Counted from the first letter of the stretch, positions 1 to 11,367 are shown. The stretch: 64,000 nucleotides of DNA from Sphaerosporella brunnea (GCA_008704415.1 VXIS01000025.1:186001-250000); one strand, 5' to 3'. Translations and numbers: made by a program. Notes: a model not told the origin generated them from the sequence alone.

Positions 1-70
1 TTACATCTTGAGATTTGATTTGATTTGATCTGATCTGGCGTGAATTGCGGCTTTTGTTTTTTTGTCTGTT

Positions 71-101
<31 letters not shown>

Positions 102-1018
102 CTCTTTTGTTGTGAGTTGAAGTTGCTACTAGTCTGTTTGCTGTTAAGTTATTGCTCGTTTTTTTTTTTTTTTTGTTTTTTTGAGAAATTTTGGCTTAGT
201 TTTTTGTGGTTTTGTGGCTGTGGGGGTAGGTAATGCTACACTGCTGCTGCTGTTGCTTGGCTGGTTTGTTGGTGAATATATTGATTTATTGATTATATCG
301 AGATGGTTATTGATTGAGACTACCTGCCTCGTTCATACATATGCTGATGAGGTTTTTTTTTGTTACATGTACTTGTTTATTGCTGCTGAGATGTGGAAGG
401 AACTTTGATTATATAGAAGTTTATATGGCAGGGTGCAATAGAGTACCTACCTCGTGTATCTACCTAATATACACTTGCTTCCGGCACAAGTAGTTAGATT
501 GGCGTTCAGTGATCCTTGTGGACCACACACATCAGTATGTATCGGTGTGCTGTGGGGTTTCCGGACATCACAGCTGGGAGAGCGAGTTTAGTGTCTCTCA
601 GGCTTCAGCTCTGGGTTCGGTGCAGTGGCAAATGCTGTGAGGGTGGTGAGTAGGGTGCGGCGAGCCAGCGAGGGCAGCGAACATCAAGGACCTGAGACTC
701 TGAGATACTGGAGGTGCCTGGTGCCTGGTGCCTGGTGCAATATGCTGGTGGGATCATACTGGATGGCCAGATGACCGAACGGAAGAAAGAAAAAAGCGTA
801 ATATCAAAGCCTGGATTCACCCCCAACTTGCAACTATGCTACATACAACAAACCCAGACCACGGTACTCAGACTGTCAGACATGCATATAAGATGAAATA
901 AACAAAAAAAATGAATCATAAGGAGCAGCAATATAACAATTCCCAAAGTATGGCCATCCTGCCATAACTCCAACATCCGTCACTCCAACAGCACCCCTCT
1001 TAACTTTAAATCAAACCC
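1..1018. other. Non-coding flank downstream of VTC4
   Basis: No gene recognised. The stretch holds long T runs (about 71-100 and 160-180) and a 7-bp tandem repeat (tgcctgg, about three copies near 714-738). The part next to 1019 is expected to be the 3' UTR of the minus-strand VTC4 gene. The open frames here are T-rich or lack any family signature. Confidence 0.6.
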
Positions 1019-3550
1019 TCAACTATGGCCATGTTTGCCATGTTTGCCAGGTTGAATCTCGCCTTTGAGGGCACCAACATAATTGACAGCCACAGCGACA
1101 ACCAAGAGCAAGCACAGAATAGTAGGTCCATATTTCTCATGGTACCTGACAGCGCGTCTGGTGCGCATCATCCGGACTCTCCACAGATACAATCCGGCAG
1201 CATACACCAGACTGGCTACGGCCGTGACTGTAAATCCCAAGCTGGCATAAAGCAGCGCGCCCTTTGTGTTTCCCGCAAAGTTCAATAACGTCGTGGCCAC
1301 AGCGCTGAGAATAATTGCGAACTCGAACCACGAAAGGAATGTACGTTCCGCCGCGAAATACACTTTTGGTTCCACGCGGACTGGGACAAAGATCCGTTTT
1401 CCTGGAGGGGCCTTGAATTTCCGGGCGTAGACCGTGCCGGAGAGGAGGGATGGGATTTCGACCTGGGTGCTGCGGGGCCGGGGGATGAGGTAGCTGAGGT
1501 AATGGAGGGCATTTTGGCCGATGCTTTGCAGGGTCTTTTTGAGGCTTTTTCTACGCGGATACCGCGGGTGCTCGTGCTCCTCGTCTTCGTCGTCTGAGGC
1601 TTCCGAGTCGTATAGTGGATAATCTTCGTGCTGCTGCTCTGCAGACACCCTCTCTTCCTCGTCCATTACGCCGTTGCCGCCGGGATGCGTAGTCCCGTTG
1701 GCGGGGTACTCGATTAAACGCTGGTTCGGATCGGGGAGTGCGCTGTTGGGGACAGGAGGCCGTTCTGTCTCGTGCACCGAGATCTCTTCGATGTCGTCGT
1801 CGCTGTCGCTTGGCTCATCAGAGGTGGAGACGCTGGCGCTTTGGTTCGGGCGCTCGATTCCGAAGCGGTGAGTGATGGGCTTGCGGATGTCAATGCCCAT
1901 TTGCGGCGCCCAATAGGGAAGGAGATCGATCTTATTGGGGTAGAGAGTGCAGCAACCGTGGATGAACTTAGAAAACTTGGGAACTGCCTCGACGAGGTGA
2001 CTGGAGATGAGCTCGCGCACCCATTCCGGTGGCTCTTGACCGGCTTGGGTTTGTAGCTTGACTTCCAGGATGGCGTAGGGGAAACGTACGATATCTGATT
2101 CTGGCAGCTGGTTGAAGGGGAAGTCGATACCGATATCGGTGCGTCGCCAGTTGTCGCCAGAGCGAGTTTTTCCGTCCCAGTTGTCCTCGCGGATCATGCA
2201 GAGCTCGGTATCCAGCGAGATACGCACGCGGGCATCACCCGGGAGCTGGAACGCGGTACGGTTGTAGAAACTCCGAGCCACCGGCTGTAGCCGTTTGGTC
2301 AGAACCGTGTATTGCACCTCCCTTGCAAGCTGCTCCAAAGAATCGATCTCTTGCACACTCTTTTTGCCTTCCTTGCGCATCTTTTCGAAGACCTGCTCCA
2401 CCGTCATTTCGCCCTTGAGGAACGCGTTCACGTTCTTCTCTTTCAGCGCGAAACGAGCTTTGACTGACTTCTCGCCTGTCCAGTCCTCGCGGTGGGTCTT
2501 GCGCTCGACGAAAATCTGCTGGTTCTCCATGCCACCGTACCAACGCAATCGCACCGCCTCGGCACCCTCGTCCTTGCGTAGACGCCCCATGTAGAGATCG
2601 AAATCATTGTTGTCATAGTAGATCGACGAGATAGCTGAATCCTCCTTCTCAAACTCTTTGTTCGGATTGAACACCAACACTGGCAAATGCTGCATTCCGT
2701 CAGCATCAAATAATTTTCCAGCTCAAACAGGAACCATTCATACCTTCAAGATGATCAATTTCAACTCGGTGATGTTATCTGGGTGCACCCAATACTTTGT
2801 AGTCTGCCGCACAAAGTTCTGCTGCGAGCCACCGGCCGAAGAATCACCCTGCGTGGGATTTCCGCGCGTACGCACCAGATCGTAGAGGCGCGATAGTTTG
2901 ACGATAAACCCATCATAGTTGTGGCGAAAAAACGGTTTTGCATTGAGCCTCGCCGAGAACACGGGACGGAGAGTCCATCCGGTTTGTTTCTATCCAAATC
3001 AGCCATTCCCATTCAACCCCGTTCGCAAAAAACAATACACAACTCACATCATGCTTCTTGATAATCTTCTGGAACCCGGTATAGTTCAACTGCGTGAACT
3101 TCGCCAAATCATGCACATCGGCGATGATATCACTCAGATCCTCCTCCAACATTTCAAAGTCTTCCTCACTCGGGGGTTCCTGCCCCGGCCGTCGCGAGTC
3201 CAGCAGCTTGATCACATCCTCGACATCTTTCTGTGAAACCTTGATCCGTCGTACTATCTCGCCGCTCTTCACCTTCTGGAACGTGAAGACTTTGTCGAGC
3301 TCCGCCTCGAGAACTTGAACGAACGCTTTCTCGTCTTCTTCGGTCCAAGTCTTGGGAGCAGAGCCGGTGCCGTGCGGGTGCAGTCGGCTCTTCAGCTCAC
3401 TCTTCAGGTCGTCGTAGGAGATGTAGTAGTAGTGGAAGTCCTTGATCAGGGACGTTCGAAGCTGCTGGCCGAACCTGCGAATTGAGCGGTCAGCTATTAT
3501 CCCAAGGCGAAAAAAAAAAAAGAAAGAAAGAAAGAAAACACGCACTTCAT
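1019..3550 (-). CDS. VTC4: VTC4, polyphosphate polymerase subunit of the vacuolar transporter chaperone complex
   Basis: VTC4 makes polyphosphate from ATP at the vacuolar membrane and passes it into the lumen. Four exons were read (3546-3550, 3048-3474, 2744-2989, 1019-2689), giving 782 residues in one frame. Order of domains: N-terminal SPX (about 1-145, starting MKFGQQLR), a linker, the triphosphate-tunnel polymerase domain with [16 protein letters not shown] and EVKLQTQ (basic and acidic tunnel residues present), an acidic low-complexity linker, and a C-terminal DUF202 region with three membrane segments. The segment around [19 protein letters not shown] is nearly invariant in fungal VTC4 as I know it. 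The start is set by the SPX N-terminus and needs a 5-nt first coding exon, ATGAA. The phosphate/inositol-pyrophosphate sensing of SPX is family knowledge. No defect seen. Confidence 0.96.
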
Positions 3551-4214
3551 GATTGCTTCCCTATCACTTTTTTTTTTTTTTTTCCCACGCTCACTCAATT
3601 GTGATTTTCGTGATGTTCTGTTCGTATGTGCGGTCAGAGCGGTTGGTTAAGCGAAGAGGTTGGGAGCAGGAGAAAGAAATCGCGGTGGCGGCGTCTTCGT
3701 CTTCTTCATGCATCATGCACCTCCGTCATCCTTCACCCGATGGGCGCCGGCTTGGCATAGTTATTCTGCCGCTCGCCCCCCACGTTTGTTGGCTTAGTCC
3801 GTTTGCTCAACATCCCCGTTCCCAGTCTCGTCTAATGTGCCGGGAACGGGAGAACGTCGATTGGAGTGAAATGGCGAATGCGGAGAGCCGGAATATTCTA
3901 TGTATTTACTGCGGCTATCGCGTGGCCGCCTGGGGAAGATTCAATCATAGATTCTCACCAGCGAGTCATGTTGCCACAACGCACATAATTGGAAAATACC
4001 AATGAGCCATTCCAGAAACACATGTTTTATGGGGATTGAGGTGTTTTCATAACGTAGCTGCCCCGGCAAATATGTAACTAGAGTTCCAATGGCCGATTTG
4101 CCCTCACGATCAGTCTTCCTGGCGGTGTTAGTCTTTGCTTTATGCTACATGTATGTAGCATCTGCGAGGTACTATTGAATCAAGCGCATATGTACCTCCT
4201 TACAGTAGGTAAGT
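3551..4214. other. Intergenic region upstream of VTC4
   Basis: Probable VTC4 promoter and 5' UTR next to 3550, including a T-rich tract at about 3568-3583. An open frame at 3553-4005 (plus) has no recognisable domain and is probably chance. Confidence 0.5.
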
Positions 4215-4222
4215 ATCTAAGC
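4215..4222. repeat. Left target-site duplication of the hAT MITE
   Basis: Sequence atctaagc, identical to 4639-4646 on the other side of the element. Confidence 0.88.
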
Positions 4223-4638
4223 CAGTGTTCTCAGTAGCCAGCCCAAACAGCCGGCCGGCTGCTTTAAGCAGCCAGCCCGGCGGGCTTTTTGCATCAGCCC
4301 AAACGGCCCAGCCTGCTTTCGGGCCAGCCCGGCTGCCAGAGCTTTGAGTGATCTCCGGTGAAGACCGGCCACTGCAAGTGGCGGGGTTCAATCGGCGCCG
4401 ATAGACTTATCAGGATCTGTGATGTTATACTAAACTCCTATCTAGTGATCTCCTCCTAGTCATCATTTTACACGGCGAACATCTTTACGTACTTTTCATT
4501 TCATAAGCAGTAGTTTACATCACGGTGGTGGTATTTGTCGTCATTGTGGGCTGCAGCCCAAACAGCCGGGCGGGCTTTTTGATCAGCCCACATCCGCCCA
4601 ACGCAGCCGGCCGGGCGGGCTGGCTGTTGAGAACACTG
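4223..4638. mobile_element. Non-autonomous hAT-type MITE (416 bp)
   Basis: The ends are inverted: left CAGTGTTCTCAGTAGCCAGC, right (reverse complement) CAGTGTTCTCAACAGCCAGC. The element is flanked by identical 8-bp direct repeats atctaagc at 4215-4222 and 4639-4646, the target duplication length of hAT transposases. Inside are repeated subterminal GC-rich motifs in both orientations (agcccaaacagccgg near 4239 and 4554; gcgggctttttg(c)atcagccca near 4281 and 4569) and GGCCGGCC palindromes. No transposase frame is present, so it must have been moved in trans. Confidence 0.88.
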
Positions 4639-4646
4639 ATCTAAGC
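4639..4646. repeat. Right target-site duplication of the hAT MITE
   Basis: Sequence atctaagc, a perfect copy of 4215-4222. Confidence 0.88.
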
Positions 4647-5429
4647 TCGCCATGATCGCTCCTTGGTTTGTGTCATCAGGCCAGCACAGTTTCCTCAGAA
4701 AGAATCACTGCTTATCCTCCCTTCACCTCTGACAAAGCTGGCCCCGAAGAGGAAGAGTGAAAACCAAACACATCAAGTCACCACTGAAGTCGCAGGCAGC
4801 AAGAACGCTAGAACACACCAGAACACACAATCCACCAAACACCCCCCGCCGCCAGAAATCAGACAGACAATCCAATAACAGGTTTTGCAACAGCAACAGT
4901 ATAAAATTACAGTAAAACAACCCATCGGTCCATCTTGTCGGTCTTGTCGGTCTTGTGAGAAACCATCAGTTAGTGTTTACTTAGTTACTACCAACATGCG
5001 AACGGGTTGACATACCTCCTTGTTCCTTTTCGGAGTGACGAGGAGGCAAAGCATGTCACGATCGGAGAAACGCCCCCCACTGATTTCGAGAGGTTGGACG
5101 TACACATCCATACTTCGTGGCCACTATCCTTGGAAGCTGGGGATCGGGGAGATAGGACGCCGGAGAAACATGATACAGTTTGAGGCGGAGACCTCAAAGG
5201 TAAAACGGTCTCGGCTCGGGCAGATAAGCCTCGGACAGCTTTGATACTACCTAGATATTTCCACGAACTTGTATATAGGTAGCTCGGCCCGACCACCACC
5301 AAAGGCGGACAGAAAAGTCACAACTTTTGGCTGCTATGGAGGCGGTTCGGAGGCAAGTAAGTACCATGGTAAGTGGAGGGTCGGCTTCATGGGTAAGAGA
5401 TAGTACCATTCATTTTCAAGAGGAAGACA
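4647..5429. other. Intergenic region, no gene recognised
   Basis: Short open frames only, none with domain-like composition. A small imperfect triplication of cttgtcggt lies near 4937-4957. Confidence 0.5.
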
Positions 5430-5547
5430 CCGTAGAGAGATTCGGTATTAAGGCAATGTGGCAAAGTCACCGCGCTCTGTGGAGAAGTCACTCAGCCTCA
5501 TGGCAAAGTCACTTAGCCACATTGCCTCAGTACCGAATCTCTACGGT
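5430..5547. repeat. Foldback repeat, about 33-bp arms
   Basis: Left arm 5430-5462 and right arm 5516-5547 are reverse complements apart from a 2-bp indel and two transitions. The arms start CCGTAGAG and end AATGTGGC. The 53-bp loop contains three agtcac motifs. No clear target duplication was found, so a MITE origin is likely but not shown. Confidence 0.6.
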
Positions 5548-5549
5548 AG

Positions 5550-5596
5550 GGACCAAGTTTTCCATTTTATGCTTTGGCTTCTATGTAACTTGGTCC
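5550..5596. repeat. Small inverted repeat (10-bp perfect stem)
   Basis: ggaccaagtt at 5550-5559 and aacttggtcc at 5587-5596, with a 27-bp loop. It abuts the foldback repeat at 5430-5547 and may belong to the same unit. Confidence 0.5.
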
Positions 5597-6216
5597 ATGT
5601 GTTTCCACACCGACTTATTGAGCTTGGTAAGCATGTGCAGTCGGTGATGTCCGCGAGTGACAATGGGTGCACATCAGCCTTACAGAGCCGCCAAGTCTAG
5701 AAGCCCCTTTCCTTGAAGCCTTATTACGTGCGTCAACGTCCATCCAGACGCTGCTCTTTGTATGATAATCGAAAACGTGCAATTGAAAGCCATTGTTCTC
5801 CACTCGATATTCTTTCAGCGTTTGTCACGGCACCTCAGAGGACAGGCTGATGAGAGGGCCTGGGTCGAGAATGGATTGCTTGGTTCTCTGCACTGCTCCG
5901 GCATTTCTTAAAACACCACAGAGCTTGCAATTAACTAAACCAAACGATCCCATTGCGGCTCTCAAGAGGATGTGCCCTATCACGCGATGGTTATTCGAGG
6001 AGTAGATATCCCCCTCTTCGAAGAGAGAGATCCGCGTCATGTGTAAGCCAGAAGCAGCGTGGTTGGTTACACGGCATTTCCCCGTCCCACGATGCGTGCG
6101 GCAGAAAAGGAGAGTCTGCTCTTGCTCCAGGAACACCCTCACAATCGACGAGCGCTCGCTTCAATCAAGAAGAACGATTTCACTTCTTCCTATGACCATA
6201 CCCTGAAGCTCTCGCA
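5597..6216. other. Intergenic region, promoter side of the SGNH-like gene
   Basis: No gene recognised. The part near 6150-6216 is presumably promoter and 5' UTR of the gene starting at 6217. Confidence 0.45.
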
Positions 6217-7849
6217 ATGCGCTTGATTTCCCTATCGGCGCTGGTGCTGCTGGCCGCCAGCGTGTTCGCCCAGGACCCAAACGGCGGTGCTCACAGCGAG
6301 GTCTTCGACAGGCAGAAATACACGGTTCTCGACCAGCTCCTAATTACGCCTAAAACCCACCCCAATCTCTTCAGCGTATGGCTTCTCCACCGGTCCCAGC
6401 TGCTGCTGCGAGGGCTAACACCACATCCCTTAGTTCACCGGCCGCTGGTTGCGATCACCTACCGGACACCCGCACTCGCCCGCCTACCACGCGACGCTCT
6501 GGCCCGGTAATTCGGTCACGATCCTGATCTTCGGCGAAACCGTGACCGTGAAACTTCTCCCGAAGCCGCAGGGACGCGTAGAACATTACTCCTTTGTCGT
6601 CTCGATCGACGGCGGCCCAGATGTGCGGTACAACACGGATGGCTTCGACACTTCCGCGCAGTCGAAGGATGGGCATTATATCCCGATCGACTTCAACGCG
6701 CTGAAGAAAGCGACACAAAAGCGGACCGCCGTTGCCACATTAGAGCCTCACACCGTGAGAATTACCAGTATCGCCGTGACGCCTTTTTCGTTCGAGGGAG
6801 TGATGGTGCAGAATACGCAGATCGCGCAGGGGCACACGTGGGAGGAGGCCCAGGCACGCCGACCGACGGTGGAGTTTATCGGCGAGGGAATTGACGCGGA
6901 GCGGCCAGGAGGATTCTTCCGCTCCGAGCAGTACACTCCGCCGCTGGGAGAGAACCCCGAGTCTCCGATTGATGCGATCTACTCTACAATTCACTACAAG
7001 CTCGCAGAGAATCTCGCCGTGCGGCACTCCCATTACTCGGCGGGGGTGTGCCTTCTCAACTCTTGTGATGCGCGAAAACTGCCCGGTCTCGCAGAGCAAT
7101 ACTTCTACACCTCGCCCTTAGACTTTACCGGGCGTACCCCCGGGATCATAGACAAATGGGACCCACGGCACCTCGAGAATCTCGAAACCCCCTGGCGCTT
7201 CCCTGGCTTCCAGGTCAAAAACAACATCCCTAGTCTCGTAGTCGTCGATGTCGGAATCCAGGACGTCGTCATGAACCACCAAAACTCGACTCTGTACGCA
7301 CGGGAGCTTAGCGTCTTCCTCGCACGCCTGCGTTCCCAAGCGCATCCTACGGCGAAGTTCCTGGTGATCGCACACAAAGGCTCACCGCGCCAGGCCTCCA
7401 CCGTCGTAAAGAGCGACTTTGCATCAACCGCAAACCGCCAGGATCTCTACGCCGCCACGCAGAACGCCGTAAAAGCTCTCGCGGACCCTGGCATCATCTT
7501 CACTCCCGTCAAGCTTGGTCGCGAAGAACCGGAGACCTCGTATCTCCGTGCTATATGCCCGTACGTGGCGCCGACGGGATACGTGGCTAAGGCGAGAGAG
7601 GTGGTGTTTGGAGCATCGCAGCCGACAAAGGCTCAGAAGGTCTGCTCCGAGATCGGAGGCGCGGAGGGCAGTGGCACGGTTTTAGTGTTTTTAGTCATTG
7701 TGGGCATGTGTGGTGTTTTCTTGTGGATGGCCAGGTCCACAGTTGTGGGTGCTGTTGCTGCTGTTGTGGGAAGGAAACGATTGGGGTTGCCTGAGGAGGA
7801 TGCGAGGTTAATGGAGGCAGGTGTCAATGTCAATGGGAAGGTGGGTTAG
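6217..7849 (+). CDS. Secreted, membrane-anchored SGNH/CE2-like protein, probably catalytically dead
   Basis: Exons 6217-6375 and 6434-7849 (58-nt phase-0 intron) give 524 residues. An N-terminal signal peptide (MRLISLSALVLLAASVFAQ) is followed by a jelly-roll-like region (FTGRW, then FGETVTV, LEPHTVRIT, FSFEGVMV) and an SGNH-type region, the arrangement of carbohydrate esterase family 2. Near the end is one hydrophobic span (GTVLVFLVIVGMCGVFLWMA) with a basic cytoplasmic side, so the protein is likely a type I membrane protein at the cell surface. The expected block I GDS reads GEGID (no Ser), block III GxND reads GIQD, and the distal His region reads PYVAPTGY with no His. It is therefore probably a non-enzymatic relative, perhaps glycan-binding. 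The family call is by motif layout only. Confidence 0.72.
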
Positions 7850-8117
7850 ATGTGAAAGTTTTTTTTTTTTTTTTTTTTTTCAGATTTTTGTACACCTTAC
7901 TTTTTGCAATATTGACTGTAGTTGTATGTAAACTCATCAACATTCTCTTTGTTGCGCTAGAAGTTGTGGGTGGTGCGGACGGATCGAGTGACTGTCGGTG
8001 AATCAAATCTGGTAATCGGTACCTTCTCGGGTTCCTGACTTATAGTCAACTTCGCTCATCTCGTGTACCCACAAGCTTTCGTCCCCGCCCCTTTCCGCAT
8101 CCATTTGCCCGTGGAAT
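7850..8117. other. 3' region of the SGNH-like gene
   Basis: A run of about 20 T begins at 7860, directly after the stop codon. The rest shows no feature. Confidence 0.4.
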
Positions 8118-8477
8118 ATGACCCAACTGATCCTACCGCAATGTTTTGCAAACAATGCGATCGGAATGGGGCTTTTGAGGGTGGAGGTATGTTTGTTTGA
8201 TTGTTTTTGGCGGTTCTAGGTTGGGGGTTGCTGATGAATGCAGCCGGAGCCAAAGGCTTATTTCCATTATGCCGGCCATGGCGGCCTAGACGAAAACCGG
8301 AACCTTGTGTTCTATGCCGATTCCACTGGAAACTCGTCCTCGATGGATGCCATGGTCAGAGGTCAAGGCCCGGATCGTGGACCCGGTTCAACGTTTGGTT
8401 GCAGGTGCCAAGTGGAAGGGGGGAGGCAGCGCGCCGTAACGATCTGTGGCACGAGGATTATGAGGAAGGGAGTATGA
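8118..8477 (+). CDS. Possible small two-exon gene of unknown function
   Basis: Exons 8118-8186 and 8244-8477, joined at a good donor (gtatgt) and acceptor (tgcag), give a 101-residue frame with segments such as AYFHYAGHGGLDENRNLVF. No family is recognised. A different frame upstream (reading through HLPVEYDPTDPTAMFCKQC) is also open to the same donor, so the correct first exon is uncertain. It could also be a gene remnant. Confidence 0.22.
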
Positions 8478-9466
8478 GTTGAGCTGAGCTTTTAGTGTGT
8501 TTTTGGGTGTAACTAGAGAGCTAATGGGGTATGTAGAGTAGTAGGATCGATGACGAGCGTGTCGGTGTGTAGCATCTGCTGCGAACAGTCGTAGCTATAG
8601 GGGTGTCTTCTGGGGTTTAGGAAGCGGTGACTATTATCGAAGACGAAGCCATAGATAGAGCAATGGCTCCGTGATTTGGTCAACGGTGGTGGCGGTAGTC
8701 TACTCTACATACCTAGGTAGGTAGGTACCTGGGGGCGAATCTACAATAGCAAAAATTAAAGGCATTACTTCTGCAAGCAAATCTTCCAGTTACGGCTTAG
8801 GCAGGATTGAGATGTTAATAACTGCTATTCGCACCTCATTGTTTCATCCATGGTCATGACGTACTCGGGTGTAGCTATAAGTCGGGGAGCACCCCGAACA
8901 AACAGCAACTGGCAACGCCACTACGATTGCTGCTAGAACTTTGTGAAGCTGGGGGTGGCATCGTAGGCCTCCCTAGAGCCTTTTTGAGTGTTTTGAAGAA
9001 AAAATACCGACTTCTTCGTGAACGACAAAGGTCTTGGCATTGTTTGGTTGTATGGAGGAAAGAAGTCGGGTACTCTTTGCATGTGTGTAACGGTACCCGA
9101 ATTACCCTCGTACCCTAGTACGTATACCAGATTGGGATTGGGTACGCATGCATGCAAATTTAAAGCGAGGAACGAAGCCATTGGGTCTTGGGACCCTGAG
9201 TCTCGAGCGATGGGAAAAGTTCAGTCATCGGTCAAAACCCCAGGATCTCAGAGCGCGCAGGCTCCTAGTAGAGTATACATACATAGCACTACCGTACGCA
9301 CGGTGACGTTCTCTGAAGGTCTGGCGCGTCCAGAAGAATTTTTTTGTTTCTTTGACAACTCAACATGTTCGAACGTTCACGTTCTTTCTTTTCTTTCAGC
9401 CGTGACATCACAGTCAAATATATCGAGGGTATTATCTGCCAGTATCTGGATCTTAATGCTGGCTCA
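8478..9466. other. Intergenic region, no gene recognised
   Basis: No domain-like frame. The sequence contains taggtaggtaggta-type microrepeats near 8712-8730. Confidence 0.4.
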
Positions 9467-9668
9467 ATTAGAGACTTGCTGCCCACCCGAAAGGGAACGC
9501 AAAGGTGAAAGGTGAAAGCAAAAGATATACCATTATTATCCTGAGCTCGAGATCTATCAGCTGCAGCTTCCGTCGATCGCTGACGATTCCTGCCATATTC
9601 ATCATAGTAAGACTTTTTGCTTTAACATTTCGCGTTCCCTTTTGGGTGGGCAGCGAGCCTCTATTATC
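9467..9668. repeat. Foldback (MITE-like) element, about 45-bp arms
   Basis: The left arm (about 9467-9526) and right arm (about 9617-9668) are inverted copies: both carry GCTGCCCACCC, then (g/a)aaagggaacgc, then an A-rich stretch with aaagcaaaa. Mismatches are mainly transitions, as expected of an old or RIP-mutated copy. No clear target duplication is visible and the outer boundaries are approximate. Confidence 0.55.
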
Positions 9669-9825
9669 AGAGTTACAATTATCATAGTACTTAGTTACAA
9701 CGAGCATTCGTTTTTTTGAACATCCAGAGTTTTATCGTCGCCATCATTAGCAGCGCGGGATAGGGTCACGTCAGGCCGCAGCGGTCCGGCTGGCTTGGAG
9801 GAATCTACTCTGTGCTTTAATCAGC

Positions 9826-10430
9826 ACAAGGGTTGCTACAATAGCCACCGATTTGCTAGCGTGGGCAAATATCCTCGAGAGCTGCGCCACACAATTTTTT
9901 TTTACTACCGCTGCGCACCAATAAAATACACCATCACTTGACGCATGTACGAAGTACCCGACGCGACGCAACACGAGCTGGATTACCTACGATCATGATG
10001 CCTAAGCCAGAGGGCAAAGAGTTCGTCGATTTTAAGGCCTTCAAGGCTGCGATGCAAGACTGGACCATGAGCGGTCCCCATAAATTCTCGATGCGGTACA
10101 AAAAATCGGACGAGCCGCGCAACCTACGAGACCCGTAGAGGCAACCCCGCGATGATGTGCTGTGTCGAGCTCCCCTCCTCAAGAGTACGCGAGGGCATCC
10201 CCAGACAGCACGTCTTACAGCTGGAGAACAAAGAGCGCGACTTGCTGCTTCCTCTCGCTGTCACCAAGAGGGGCACAACCTTCGCAGTGCTACGGTTCCT
10301 TCTGGCTTGTAGATACATTTGTGTAGATAGAATAAACGCTTTATACAGGAGAGTCTCTTCGCGTATTTTGGTGTGGCGCAGCGGGCATAGGGTATTTGCC
10401 CACGCGAGCAAATCGGCGGGCATTGTAACA
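9826..10430 (+). mobile_element. Relic of a Mutator-like (MULE) element
   Basis: Imperfect inverted ends of about 60-70 bp lie at 9826-9895 and 10365-10430; both contain CGATTTGCTMGCGTGGGCAA and CTGCGCCACAC. Between them, from about 9990, a frame reads MPKPEGKEFVDFKAFKAAM then SGPHKFSMRYKKSDEPRNLR, resembling the N-terminal FAR1/MULE zinc-binding region that begins with a short aromatic 'F..F.A...A' stretch. No catalytic transposase domain follows, and the rest of the interval is out of frame. This would be a deleted element; the exact ends and target duplication could not be fixed. Confidence 0.45.
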
Positions 10431-11367
10431 CTTTGCGTTTACAGCGCAACAACAATAACAACAACAACGATGGGCGGCACGGCTTGCCGTTGCGTCATCG
10501 TAGGATGTGCGGGCTGCACAACACCTTTTGCAGAAGGCTAGGAGACTCAATCAGATCCCATGTGCATGGCACAGCACATTGCCCAACCACAAAACACCAA
10601 CATGTTTTTTTCTGCCCATTCACGAACGAGTGTGTCTTGGTTATCAGGGAGACCTCGTGTTTATCTCGCTCGCCTCCATTGACGTGTCCTCTTTGGTGGT
10701 GCACCGCCAGTGCACTCCCCATGGTTTCTCGTTCTCGGATGGAAGCATTCCAATCCAGTCTTGATTCCGGATTTTTCTCCGCGAAAAGGGTTTTGCAAGT
10801 GTCGAATCGGTTACATGATGAAGGGACTTGGTAAGATACCTACTCTTCGATTGTGCTCCGGATGCGTGAAGCACACGCGGCCTTGTTATCTGGATCGCAC
10901 AGTACTCTAATGATTCGGTGAGAGCTCCGAACCCGCATTGTGCTTTTGAAGGTGAGAGACACGGCATCGAACCCAAATGGTGTTGCTGGCCGTGGATGTG
11001 CGGCTCTTCGCACGACCCCCGCTTTACAGCTGTACAGGACGACTGCTACTGGAGGTCTAAATAGAGTGGTGGGTTCAACTGCAGTAGCACCTGCAGCTTA
11101 GGTGCATTGCGACTCTGGCCCTTAGCTGCGCTGTTCTGTTTACCCACTCAAACACTTCCAGCGGGCTGTGGGTGTGGGAGCGGAACCGTAGATAAATGGG
11201 GATATGATTCCAGTCCAGGCGAGCAGCTGCTGTTGGCATCCAGATCGATATCTCATCTAGATATCTCAGCTCAGCTCCTGCGAAAAGACAAAAAAGTTTC
11301 TACCCAATTGCAAACGCCCGTTGTATACCTGAATACTTCGCCGTTTACTACCTGCGCAGCTGCCACA
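10431..11367. other. Intergenic region upstream of the vWA gene
   Basis: No gene recognised. A caa-rich microsatellite lies at about 10447-10470. The last few hundred bases are probably promoter and 5' UTR of the next gene; a pyrimidine-rich leader precedes the ATG. Confidence 0.4.

Noticed and set aside
1025..2594. Plus-strand and alternative minus-strand frames across VTC4
   Set aside because: They are shadow frames of the clearly conserved VTC4 coding exon.
3553..4005. 150-codon plus-strand frame upstream of VTC4
   Set aside because: T-run start and no domain or codon pattern; it sits in the probable promoter.
4380..4400. tRNA T-loop-like ggttcaatc
   Set aside because: It lies inside the hAT MITE and no cloverleaf can be drawn around it.
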